Below, piece after piece: positions 7,922 to 14,686 of a stretch of 17,158 bases of DNA. The position numbers were made by a program, and so were the translations under genes. Each line of letters starts with the position of its first letter. Within the stretch, counting starts at the first letter, position 1. This DNA is from a candidate division WOR-3 bacterium (GTDB taxonomy: Bacteria > Hydrothermota > UBA3072). The notes below the pieces were generated by a model. The model made no database searches, had not been told where the DNA came from, and saw nothing but the letters and a program-made list of their open reading frames with translations. The DNA lies in the NCBI GenBank assembly GCA_039804165.1, contig JBDRZZ010000031.1:1-17158 (forward strand), written 5' to 3'.

Positions 7922-8391
7922 TTAGATAACCTCTCGTAATCTTTTTCAGTCACATCCGAATGCTTAAAATCTTTCCGTAAGGGATATTTACCCTTCGGAA
8001 ACGACTCTGCAAGAAGAAGTCTTCTAAGATCAGGATGCCCTTTAAAATTGACTCCGAGCATTTCACTTATTTCCCTTTCAATCCATAAAAAAGCGGGAAT
8101 TTTTTTCCCAATTGAATCTATTTCCAATTTAGGATAAGGAACAAGTGTCTTTACATTTATTAACATATTTTTATCATCCCTTGCAAGATGGTAAATTATT
8201 TCTATACCTTCTCTTGTATCAATTCCTGTAGCTGTGCATAATCTACATTTATATTTAAAAAATAAATACTCTACAACTTTAGGAGCTTTATCTAACTCAA
8301 CCTTTATATATATTCGGTTATTCCGAACTTGAGCAATATCTAAAAATTCACCTTTAAGCTTCGCCTTCAATTCTTTTAACACTTCTTTCAT
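7918..8391 (-). CDS. mbhK: NuoC-like 30-kDa hydrogenase subunit (MbhK / HycE N-domain type)
   Basis: 157 aa with the complex I 30-kDa signature near the C-terminus (ISEMLGVNFKGHPDLRRLLL, then KGKYPLRKDF). In Ech, Mbh and complex I this subunit supports the large subunit structurally and carries no cofactor. Here it is a separate gene, whereas in E. coli HycE it is the N-terminal domain of the large subunit. It follows the small-subunit gene by 2 nt and overlaps the large-subunit gene by 4 nt. The N-terminal half is poorly conserved, which is usual for this family. Confidence 0.9.
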   Translation of the reverse strand: MKEVLKELKAKLKGEFLDIAQVRNNRIYIKVELDKAPKVVEYLFFKYKCRLCTATGIDTREGIEIIYHLARDDKNMLINVKTLVPYPKLEIDSIGKKIPAFLWIEREISEMLGVNFKGHPDLRRLLLAESFPKGKYPLRKDFKHSDVTEKDYERLSK

Positions 8392-8393
8392 TT

Positions 8394-8825
8394 TTAAATT
8401 GCTCCTAGTCCCATAATAATTCCTTCAATCATTGCCTCTGGTTTTGGAGGACAGCCTGGAACATACACAATTTTAACCTCAGGATCAACTTCTTTTAAAA
8501 CTTTATCTACAGGTCCTACTACTGAGTAACTACCTCGGAAAATTCCAGAAGAACAACCACAAGATCCAAAAGCAATAACCAAACAAGGTTTTGGAGTTTG
8601 ACGATAAACTTCGATCAATCTTGGTTTAGCGTGAGCATTAACTGAACCGCAGACAAGTAAAGCATCTGCATGACGAGGACTCCCAACCAATTTTATCCCG
8701 AATCTTTCCACATCATATCTTGGAGTAAGAAGCTCCAAGACTTCTATATCACAATTATTACAGGCCGCAGTAGACAGATGAAAAACCCATATAGATTTCT
8801 TGAATGATTTCTTCAAAATGTTCAT
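8394..8825 (-). CDS. mbhJ: [NiFe] hydrogenase small subunit, NuoB-like (MbhJ type)
   Basis: 143 aa of the NuoB/HycG/EchC/MbhJ family. The four cysteines for the proximal [4Fe-4S] cluster are C22 and C25 (STAACNNCDIEVL), C89 (AFGSCGC) and C125 (YVPGCPPKPEAM). The cluster passes electrons between the ferredoxin subunits and the Ni-Fe site. The protein is short, as in Ech and Mbh, without the N-terminal extensions of periplasmic hydrogenases and without a Tat signal, so it faces the cytosol. The gene starts immediately after the NuoH-like stop, with GGGAG upstream. Confidence 0.93.
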   Translation of the reverse strand: MNILKKSFKKSIWVFHLSTAACNNCDIEVLELLTPRYDVERFGIKLVGSPRHADALLVCGSVNAHAKPRLIEVYRQTPKPCLVIAFGSCGCSSGIFRGSYSVVGPVDKVLKEVDPEVKIVYVPGCPPKPEAMIEGIIMGLGAI

Positions 8826-9731
8826 CTATACTCCCAAATAAGCAAGGATCCCCGCAAGAATGCTTGCCCCTGTCAACCATCCCCAGAAATATCTCATAAC
8901 CTGATCAATCCGGAGTCTAGGATTCGTATTTTTAATAAGAATCAATAAAAACACAATGAGTAAGTATAAAAGGATTCCACCTAAAATTCCTCTTCCCCAG
9001 AAAAGAATTACTAAAAACATAGGTAATCCAAAAAGCATTATTGCTTTACTCAATTCATAAAGAGCCAAAAGACTCCCAGAGAGTTCAAGAAGAATACCAG
9101 ATCCAAGCTCCGTTTCTGCTTCAGGTAAGTCAAAAGGAACTCTCCCTAACTTCGCTTGAATGCATATAACAGAAACAATAAAACCTATTATTCCATACCA
9201 ATTAAATAAATTAGGTCCATTAATAATTTGCCAGTCCATAATGGATTTAATAGAAAATCCTCTAACTTTTGAAGTAATCATAACAATCAAAATAACCATA
9301 GGAAGTTCATAAGATAAAAGAAGCTTTATTTCTCTTGAAACTCCAACAGAACTTAATGGATTTCCAGAGAGCGATCCTATGTAAATAATAGCTATTGAAG
9401 GAATAGTAAACAAATACCAAACCACAATAATGTCTCCAATAAAACCTTCACTCAGCTTAAAATACCCTGTAAGAAGGATTGTGACCCCAAGACAAACACT
9501 AGCAAGTGCAAAAAGAGGACCCAAAACAAATCCTAAACTAGAAGCCTCTTTTGGGATTATCACTTCTTTATAAAGTAACTTTCCAATATCTGCAAAACCC
9601 TGAAACCATGGAGGACCTTCCCTCCATTGAATCCTCGCAGATATTTTCCTATCAAGCCAGCTTATAATTAACCCAATAAAAGAGGAGAAAACAAATCCAG
9701 GAAATATTAGATAATAAAATAAAAGCTTCAT
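8826..9731 (-). CDS. mbhM: NuoH-like membrane anchor subunit of group 4 hydrogenase (HycD/EchB/MbhM type)
   Basis: 301 aa with about eight membrane helices. NuoH-family signatures are DRKISARIQWREGPPW (residues 27-42), ADIGKLLYKE (47-56), GVSREIKLLLSYELPM (130-145), RVPFDLPEAETELGSG (197-212) and NTNPRLRIDQ (268-277). This subunit anchors the hydrogenase arm to the membrane and links redox chemistry to ion movement. The frame can be read from a TTG at 9743, but the ATG at 9731 is better: it has GGAG about seven bases upstream and gives a 4-nt ATGA overlap with the upstream ferredoxin gene. Confidence 0.93.
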   Translation of the reverse strand: MKLLFYYLIFPGFVFSSFIGLIISWLDRKISARIQWREGPPWFQGFADIGKLLYKEVIIPKEASSLGFVLGPLFALASVCLGVTILLTGYFKLSEGFIGDIIVVWYLFTIPSIAIIYIGSLSGNPLSSVGVSREIKLLLSYELPMVILIVMITSKVRGFSIKSIMDWQIINGPNLFNWYGIIGFIVSVICIQAKLGRVPFDLPEAETELGSGILLELSGSLLALYELSKAIMLFGLPMFLVILFWGRGILGGILLYLLIVFLLILIKNTNPRLRIDQVMRYFWGWLTGASILAGILAYLGV

Positions 9732-10228
9732 AATCGTCTCCAAGGTCTTGCTTTAATTCTTGATTCTACCCTATTTATTTCTTTCTGATCCTCATAACTC
9801 ATTTCTTCAAAAGAAAGAGCCCCACTTGTGCAAGTCTGAACGCATCTTGGTTCCTCCCCTTCTTCTAACATATCATAACAAAGATCACATTTAGAAACAA
9901 CGTGCCGAACTCTTTTAACTTCCAAAACACCAAAAGGGCAAGCAATTGTGCAAGAAAGACATCCAATGCATCTAAAAGTATTATGATAAATGATACCATC
10001 TTCTCTTCTCTCTAAAGCTTCTACAGGGCAAACCTGAACACAAGCAGGATCCGAACAATGCTTACAATGAATAGGGAGATCAATTATAACGTCAAACCCA
10101 GCTCGAGAAAGGCAAAATCTCTCTGAATGACTCTCATAACAAGCAACATCACAAGCATGGCAAGAAATGCATCTATCTACATCAAGAACAACTCTCTTCC
10201 CTTTCTGATTTTCTTTACCTTCATTCAT
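9728..10228 (-). CDS. HycB/HydN/CooF-type ferredoxin with four [4Fe-4S] clusters
   Basis: 166 aa with sixteen cysteines in four groups: 20/23/26/30, 55/58/63/67, 87/90/93/97 and 114/117/129/133. This is the DMSO-reductase beta-subunit-like pattern found in HycB, HydN, CooF and FdhB. Such proteins form an electron wire between an oxidoreductase and the hydrogenase small subunit. It has no signal peptide, so it is cytosolic. Its place between the Fdh-like gene (8-nt overlap) and the NuoH-like gene (4-nt overlap) matches its expected role as connector between the peripheral module and the hydrogenase core. Confidence 0.9.
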   Translation of the reverse strand: MNEGKENQKGKRVVLDVDRCISCHACDVACYESHSERFCLSRAGFDVIIDLPIHCKHCSDPACVQVCPVEALERREDGIIYHNTFRCIGCLSCTIACPFGVLEVKRVRHVVSKCDLCYDMLEEGEEPRCVQTCTSGALSFEEMSYEDQKEINRVESRIKARPWRRL

Positions 10229-11876
10229 CTATTTTAATCCTCGCTTTTTCAACACCCACTGAAATAAGACCATCCTCATCTACTTCTAAAGAGAATAATT
10301 TCCTAACCTCTGGAAAATGAACCGGAGCCAAAATCATATTCTCCTCTACCTCAAAGCCCAACAATTTGCAATCTGCAACTTTAAAAAAAGAAGAACCATT
10401 CGGTGTTTCAACCTTTATTTTTTCCTCTTTTATTTTTTTACTCTCTTTAGAATTAATAAAAACATATGGAATTTCTCCTTCATTCCATTTCATTCTCCGT
10501 GTGACCTCTCCCCCATCATAATGATAAGGAAGACCAATTCCAATCAAATAAAAAGGAAATTCTTTGGTGAGAATAGAAGATAGTTTTCTTTCTCTTTTCT
10601 CTTCTCTAAATGGAAGTGGTTTTAGACTTTTCACCTCCGCTTTAGTTTTTTCTCCTGTGATTTTAAACAAGAACTTACTTACAAAATCTCCACTAGAAAT
10701 ACAAGCTCCTGGCTTAGGAATAGGGTTTCCCAAATTTACGACTTTCTCCTCCAAAGAAATAATTGAACCTTCTTTCTCAAAAGAAAATACAGTGGGAATT
10801 ATACACTCAGACGAATTTTTACCCTTAAAATAACAAGTGGAAAGCACAAAATTCAGATAACCAAAAATTTTTTCAAAATCTGGAATGAACTCAAACGGAT
10901 TTCCTCCCAAAACGATAAGACCTTCTAATTTTTTTTCTTTCAAAGCCTTAATAACATTTGCATTATTGAAATTACCTATAACTCTTCCAACTCCGAGAGA
11001 ATTTTGCCCTACTGGAATAACGGCAAATTTCGCATTAGTAATATTCGCAATTTCTGAAAGTTTTCTCACAATAGAATAAGGCCTAAGAAAATGACCATAA
11101 ATGTTAGAAAAAAGAATATATCCATTTTTCGCATTCTTAAGAGCTTTTTCTAACATCTCTGCTTTCCCACTCGAAATTCCTATATTTTCCTCTAACTTAA
11201 ACTCACTTTTACCTTTAAGATAATCCAAAAAACAGGTAAGAAAATAACTCAAATATTCTGGTTTTACTTCTAAATGTTCAGCAAAAAGAGAAACTTTATT
11301 TTTCATTATGTCCAAAGAAATCAAACGATTCCCTCTTTTTTTATTACGAGCATTAAGGATTAGCTTTGCAAGAGTTGGGGAGTTAGAAAATACGTCTCCC
11401 ACTACTAATATTAAATCTGCCTCGGCTAATTCGTTAAAGGAAAGATTATTTTTTATACACAATAAAGCTTCATCTTCAAAAGGAAAGAGACCTAAAAGAT
11501 CAGTATTAAGAAGTTCCGAAAGCCTCTTTGCCAAAAAGGCTTCTTCAAGAGTATGATTACCACTAATTAAAATTGCAATATTATTCTTCTTCTCTCTCAT
11601 TCTCTTAAATTCTTTAATAGAGTCTTCTATAGCTTCTTCAATTGAAGTAGTTTTCCCAAAAAGTTCTGCTTCGCGTAGACGATAAGGAGTATTCAAAATT
11701 TCTATTGTGAAATTCCCTCTTGCACACAAACCCCTCCCATTTCTTTTATCATAATAAAGCCTAAACAAAGAATCCCTTCCAAATACCGCAGAGTTAGAAT
11801 CTTCCCTTTTTAGGGTCAAATCATCCTGCATTGAGCAAAAAGAACACTTTGTCCGGTATTCTTTAACAGAAGACAT
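10221..11876 (-). CDS. Degenerate molybdopterin oxidoreductase-like protein (FdhA/NuoG-like), probably non-catalytic
   Basis: 551 aa, shorter than formate dehydrogenase alpha subunits (about 680-720). The N-terminal cluster motif has C11, C14 and C51 (CARGNF), but the third cysteine position holds Asp (CSFCSMQDD, D18). Middle: ILISGNHTLEEAFLAKRL and AEADLILVVGDV fit the molybdopterin oxidoreductase fold. The C-terminal dinucleotide-binding domain is recognisable at 451-461 (YHYDGGEVTRR). The segment that carries catalytic Sec or Cys followed by His in FdhF/FdhA is shortened and has no such pair. It therefore more resembles a NuoG-like scaffold or electron relay than an active formate dehydrogenase. 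It overlaps hydG by 14 nt and the ferredoxin gene by 8 nt. Confidence 0.8.
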   Translation of the reverse strand: MSSVKEYRTKCSFCSMQDDLTLKREDSNSAVFGRDSLFRLYYDKRNGRGLCARGNFTIEILNTPYRLREAELFGKTTSIEEAIEDSIKEFKRMREKKNNIAILISGNHTLEEAFLAKRLSELLNTDLLGLFPFEDEALLCIKNNLSFNELAEADLILVVGDVFSNSPTLAKLILNARNKKRGNRLISLDIMKNKVSLFAEHLEVKPEYLSYFLTCFLDYLKGKSEFKLEENIGISSGKAEMLEKALKNAKNGYILFSNIYGHFLRPYSIVRKLSEIANITNAKFAVIPVGQNSLGVGRVIGNFNNANVIKALKEKKLEGLIVLGGNPFEFIPDFEKIFGYLNFVLSTCYFKGKNSSECIIPTVFSFEKEGSIISLEEKVVNLGNPIPKPGACISSGDFVSKFLFKITGEKTKAEVKSLKPLPFREEKRERKLSSILTKEFPFYLIGIGLPYHYDGGEVTRRMKWNEGEIPYVFINSKESKKIKEEKIKVETPNGSSFFKVADCKLLGFEVEENMILAPVHFPEVRKLFSLEVDEDGLISVGVEKARIKIDE

Positions 11877-12696
11877 TTGGATAATCCTTTATATCTGCAT
11901 AACACATATCTGGACCATCTTTACAGAGATAATAAGGTCCAATATTACACCTTGCACATTTACCAAAACCACAACTCATTCTTCTATTCATAGAAAGATA
12001 AATCTGCTCAGGCTTAAAACCAACTTCAAGTAATTTAAAAGTTACAAATTTAAGCATCACATCCGGACCACAAGAAACCACATAAGAATTTTTAATATCT
12101 ATCCCTATTTTCTTCAGATAATCTTTCTCAAGAAGACAAGTCACAAGACCCACAGTCCCTTTCCACTTAGGATGAGATTCATCAATTGTCAGATTAAGAG
12201 AAACTTTTTTCTTCCTTTCCCAATCCTTATACTCATCTTTAAAACACTGATCTTCTGGACTCTTAGCTCCATAGCAAATATAAATTTGCTTTATTTCCTC
12301 AATTCTATCAAATAGGGCATAAATTAAAGACCTTAAAGGGGCAAGCCCAACACCTCCACCTACAATAAGAATTTCTTTTCCTATGAATTTCTCTATAGGG
12401 TATCCTTTTCCAAAAGGTCCTCGCAAGCCAAGAAAATCACCTACTTTAACTTCTTTATGCAACACACTAGTAACTCTTCCAGTTCTCATAATTGTAATTT
12501 CCATCTCTTCCACTTCTCCAGGAGAAGAAGAAGGAGTAAAAGGAGCTTCTCCAACACCAGGAACAGTAAGTTGCATAAACTGCCCTGCTCTAAAGCTCAA
12601 CTTCTTATCCAATTTAAGACGATAGGTCTTAATTTTAGGTGTTTCTTCTTTTATTTCTTTAACCACTCCTTTATGAGGATAATATATATTTTCCAT
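11863..12696 (-). CDS. hydG: HydG/AsrB-like FAD-NAD(P)-[2Fe-2S] oxidoreductase (hydrogenase gamma-type subunit)
   Basis: 277 aa of the ferredoxin-NADP reductase superfamily. Residues 1-100 form the FAD domain with GEAPFTPSSSP (49-59), a variant of the RxYS flavin motif, and RGPFGKGYP. Residues 108-240 form the pyridine-nucleotide domain (GGGVGLAP at 113-120; CGPDVM near 229). The C-terminus has a [2Fe-2S] motif, C242-x4-C247-x2-C250-x7-C258, as in sulfhydrogenase gamma, AsrB and PyrK. It probably exchanges electrons with NADH or NADPH; which one cannot be decided by eye. It shares one base with the hydB stop (TAATG), so the two are a translationally linked pair, as in sulfhydrogenases. Confidence 0.88.
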   Translation of the reverse strand: MENIYYPHKGVVKEIKEETPKIKTYRLKLDKKLSFRAGQFMQLTVPGVGEAPFTPSSSPGEVEEMEITIMRTGRVTSVLHKEVKVGDFLGLRGPFGKGYPIEKFIGKEILIVGGGVGLAPLRSLIYALFDRIEEIKQIYICYGAKSPEDQCFKDEYKDWERKKKVSLNLTIDESHPKWKGTVGLVTCLLEKDYLKKIGIDIKNSYVVSCGPDVMLKFVTFKLLEVGFKPEQIYLSMNRRMSCGFGKCARCNIGPYYLCKDGPDMCYADIKDYPNVFC

Positions 12697-13760
12697 TATC
12701 TTTTAACCCCTTCTAACGCCCCTAAGAAGACCTCTCTCATATCTATTCCACCAAGGCAATTATCAATGCATCTACCACATCCTGTGCATTTATAAACACC
12801 GAATTTTTTATAAAAACGGAAAAATTTATGATAATATCTATTCTTAAATTGATCTATGTGAGAAAAACGTGGATTTAAACCCCCGGCCATTTGAGAAAAT
12901 CCCTTAAACTGACAAGAATCCCAAACCATAAACCTTTTATAATTATTCTCTTTTTCTCCTTTTCTATCAAAAAGAGTAAAACAATAACAAACTGGGCAAA
13001 CATTTGTGCAAGCTCCACAAGAAACACAAGCACTTCCTAATTCCCACCCAGAGTCGGAATCAAAAGCTTGTTCAGCTATTGATTCTAAATAAAAAAATGC
13101 TTTTGAGAATTCTCTATTTTGCTTTTCTAATTTATCTTTTACCTTTCTCCTTTTTTCATCTCTTTCTCTAAGTTCCTTCTTTCCAGCCTGATTCAAGGAT
13201 AGATTCTTAGAAATCTCCTCTCCTATTTTACTCCCAATTTCTAATAAATAAAATTCTTTAAGCTCTACAATATTAATATCGAAACCTTTCTCAGGATAGG
13301 GGGAAAAACCTAAAACATTACAAAAACAACTATCAAGAGAATCACCACAATCAGAAGATATTAAAATTAAAGACTCTCTTCTTTTTTTATAAAAAGGATC
13401 AACGAAAAGAGAATCTTCAAGAAATACCTTGTCAATCATATAAAAAGAATTAAGATCACAAGCCTTAATTCCAAGAAGAACTTCTTTCTCTCCTTTTTCT
13501 CCAATATCTATCCATTTCTCACTTGGATACTCTGCCACCTTAAATCTGCCTGGAAGAACGAAAGACTTAAAGTTATCAAAAGTTCTAACCTTAGGAATAT
13601 AGTAATCTGAAAAATTATCTTTAATTTCACGAACAAAACGCCTTGTCTTAGAACCTCTATTAGAAAAAATCTCTTTCTCCCAAGAAGCAAAAACTCTCCC
13701 GTATCCGAGAAGGACCTCTATAAAATTTTTAATTCTATTTTTATCCAACAAAACTTCCAT
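12696..13760 (-). CDS. hydB: HydB/AsrA-like iron-sulfur protein (hydrogenase beta-type subunit)
   Basis: 354 aa. The N-terminal domain carries GIKACDLNSF (98-106) and ISSDCGDSLDSCFC (134-147), typical of the sulfhydrogenase beta-subunit/AsrA family. The C-terminal part has two [4Fe-4S] motifs: C245-C248-C251-C255 (CVSCGACTNVCP, with extra C258 and C260) and C325-C328-C331-C335 (CTGCGRCIDNC). A charged, lysine-rich segment lies at 192-222. In known complexes HydB takes electrons from the HydG flavin and passes them on. This is the first gene of the operon. The ATG at 13760 has only a weak AG-rich site upstream. Confidence 0.87.
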   Translation of the reverse strand: MEVLLDKNRIKNFIEVLLGYGRVFASWEKEIFSNRGSKTRRFVREIKDNFSDYYIPKVRTFDNFKSFVLPGRFKVAEYPSEKWIDIGEKGEKEVLLGIKACDLNSFYMIDKVFLEDSLFVDPFYKKRRESLILISSDCGDSLDSCFCNVLGFSPYPEKGFDINIVELKEFYLLEIGSKIGEEISKNLSLNQAGKKELRERDEKRRKVKDKLEKQNREFSKAFFYLESIAEQAFDSDSGWELGSACVSCGACTNVCPVCYCFTLFDRKGEKENNYKRFMVWDSCQFKGFSQMAGGLNPRFSHIDQFKNRYYHKFFRFYKKFGVYKCTGCGRCIDNCLGGIDMREVFLGALEGVKR

Positions 13761-13776
13761 AAGAACTTATCTTACT

Positions 13777-13794
13777 TTGTGATTTAAATCACTA
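13777..13794. promoter_or_regulatory. Palindromic operator candidate (Rex/CRP/FNR-like)
   Basis: The sequence TTGTGATTTAAATCACTA contains a perfect 14-bp palindrome (13779-13792). It matches the Rex-type frame TTGTGA-N6-TCACAA at 11 of 12 positions, the CRP frame TGTGA-N6-TCACA at 9 of 10, and the FNR frame TTGAT-N4-ATCAA at 8 of 10. It lies between the likely promoter and the hydB start, where a bound repressor could block transcription. Rex senses the NADH/NAD+ ratio and FNR senses oxygen; either would suit a hydrogenase operon. The choice between them is inference. Confidence 0.5.
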
Positions 13795-13806
13795 ATTATG
13801 CGTATA

Positions 13807-13815
13807 TGTTATAAT
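13807..13815 (+). promoter_or_regulatory. Plus-strand extended -10 sequence (possible divergent promoter)
   Basis: TGTTATAAT on the plus strand is a perfect extended -10 element (TGnTATAAT), back to back with the minus-strand promoter. There is no good -35 box at the right distance. It would transcribe into the degraded region from 13822 onwards, where no intact plus-strand gene exists, so it may be chance in AT-rich DNA or a leftover of a lost divergent gene. Confidence 0.2.
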
Positions 13816-13833
13816 AGATTTAAATTTTGTCAA
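13808..13833 (-). promoter_or_regulatory. Candidate promoter of the hydrogenase operon
   Basis: On the minus strand a perfect -35 box TTGACA (13833-13828) is followed by TATAAC (13813-13808) as -10 box. The gap is only 14 bp, shorter than the usual 16-18, so the pair may be suboptimal, activator-dependent, or not the exact pair used; CATATA five bases further gives a 19-bp gap. No other good promoter was seen in front of the operon. The predicted start would fall just upstream of the palindrome at 13777-13794. A copy of ATTTAAATC, the core of that palindrome, lies between the two boxes. Confidence 0.45.
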
Positions 13834-13904
13834 GGCCTCTTTTTAAAATTTATGTTAAATCCAAAATGTATGATTTTCGCTTAAGAAGAACAAATTTAAA
13901 AAAT

Positions 13905-14206
13905 CAAAAAGGTTATAAAAAATCCAAGAGTTTCCTGGAAGAAAAAATATACATTTCCAGATCCATCTACTGTAATCGCATTATTTCCTTCGTTAAGATC
14001 AACATTAGCGCTATATTATGCTACCCATTGTTGTTTCTCAGATGAGTTATCCTTGATAGTAGTGATATAATCTCCAAAGACTTCCCCATACTCTCTCCGG
14101 TTACATATATATTTCCTAAATCGTCCACTGCTATTATTCTGCCAAAATCAGCACTTAGGGCTGAGTCTTTAAAATAATGCCTAACCCATGCCAAGACATA
14201 TAATCT
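13905..14206 (-). pseudogene. Remnant of an SBBP-type beta-propeller repeat protein
   Basis: Two minus-strand pieces in different frames read as consecutive beta-propeller (SBBP) repeats. The first (about 14206-14075) contains WVRHYFKDSALSADFGR and IIAVDDLGNIYVTGESMG. The second (14072-13905) contains DYITTIKDNSSEKQQWVA, an in-frame TAA at 14018-14016, then NNAITVDGSGNVYFF. The order (DY..I..D, QQWVA, AI.VD..GNVYVTG) is the usual repeat pattern. One frameshift near 14075 and one stop break it, and no beginning or end is present. Such repeats are usually found in secreted or surface proteins. There is no sign that it is expressed. Confidence 0.6.
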
Positions 14207-14211
14207 TTAAC

Positions 14212-14609
14212 TTAATTCTTAATAAATTTTTGTGGAAGCCAAATCTGGGTAATTTTATTTTGATAGGAGATATTCAAAGATATTGTTGAATCTTCAGCCG
14301 GAAAATATGGTAAAACTTCATTCTTGTTTATCAACAGATTCCCTTCGGAATTGGTAAGGTATTCCTTATTGAAGCCACTATCTTTTATCCAAATTTTAAT
14401 TGGTTTGTTAATCAGGATCTCTTCTCTATCGCTAATTATCTTGCTTCTTGTTTGAATCAGAGTTACGTCAAATGTTGGTTTATTAAGCCCAAGTTCCAAT
14501 ACCAAAGTTGCTGCAATAGCTTTTCCAAAATTTTCATCTATGATGTATTCAGTATTTCTTTCTCAGCACTCACTCTTCCGTTAACAGCTGCCCAAACTCC
14601 AATAGAAGG
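14212..14609 (-). pseudogene. Frameshifted hypothetical protein gene
   Basis: A 97-codon frame opens at a TTG (14505), but its frame continues upstream as TEYIIDENFGKAIAATLVLE without a start until a stop near 14560. A second frame just upstream (14609-14538) reads PSIGVWAAVNGRVSAEKE and would join it by one frameshift in 14540-14560. The joined product looks like a real protein with a beta-rich C-terminal part (ISDREEILINKPIKIWIKD, NEVLPYFPAEDSTISLNISY). I recognise no family. It lies a few bases from the propeller remnant and may have been part of the same lost locus. Whether the 97-aa part is still expressed is unknown. Confidence 0.4.
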
Positions 14610-14686
14610 TCACTGCAAGGATAGTAAGTTGAGAGATTAAAATGCTTGTTCTTTCTGAAGGCATAAGAGGGACCGAAGTATATTGA

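Noticed and set aside
296-9743. Calling the operon complex I (NADH:quinone oxidoreductase)
   Set aside because: The NuoD-like subunit keeps all four Ni ligands, the Mnh genes are of Mrp type, and NuoE/NuoF and NuoA/NuoJ are absent.
10221-11876. Calling the operon a formate hydrogenlyase with active formate dehydrogenase
   Set aside because: The Fdh-like protein lacks the Sec/Cys-His catalytic segment and one cluster cysteine, and it is much shorter than FdhA.
13827-14045. Plus-strand 72-codon frame in the region upstream of the operon
   Set aside because: The same DNA reads as a beta-propeller remnant on the other strand, and the plus-strand product has no recognisable features.
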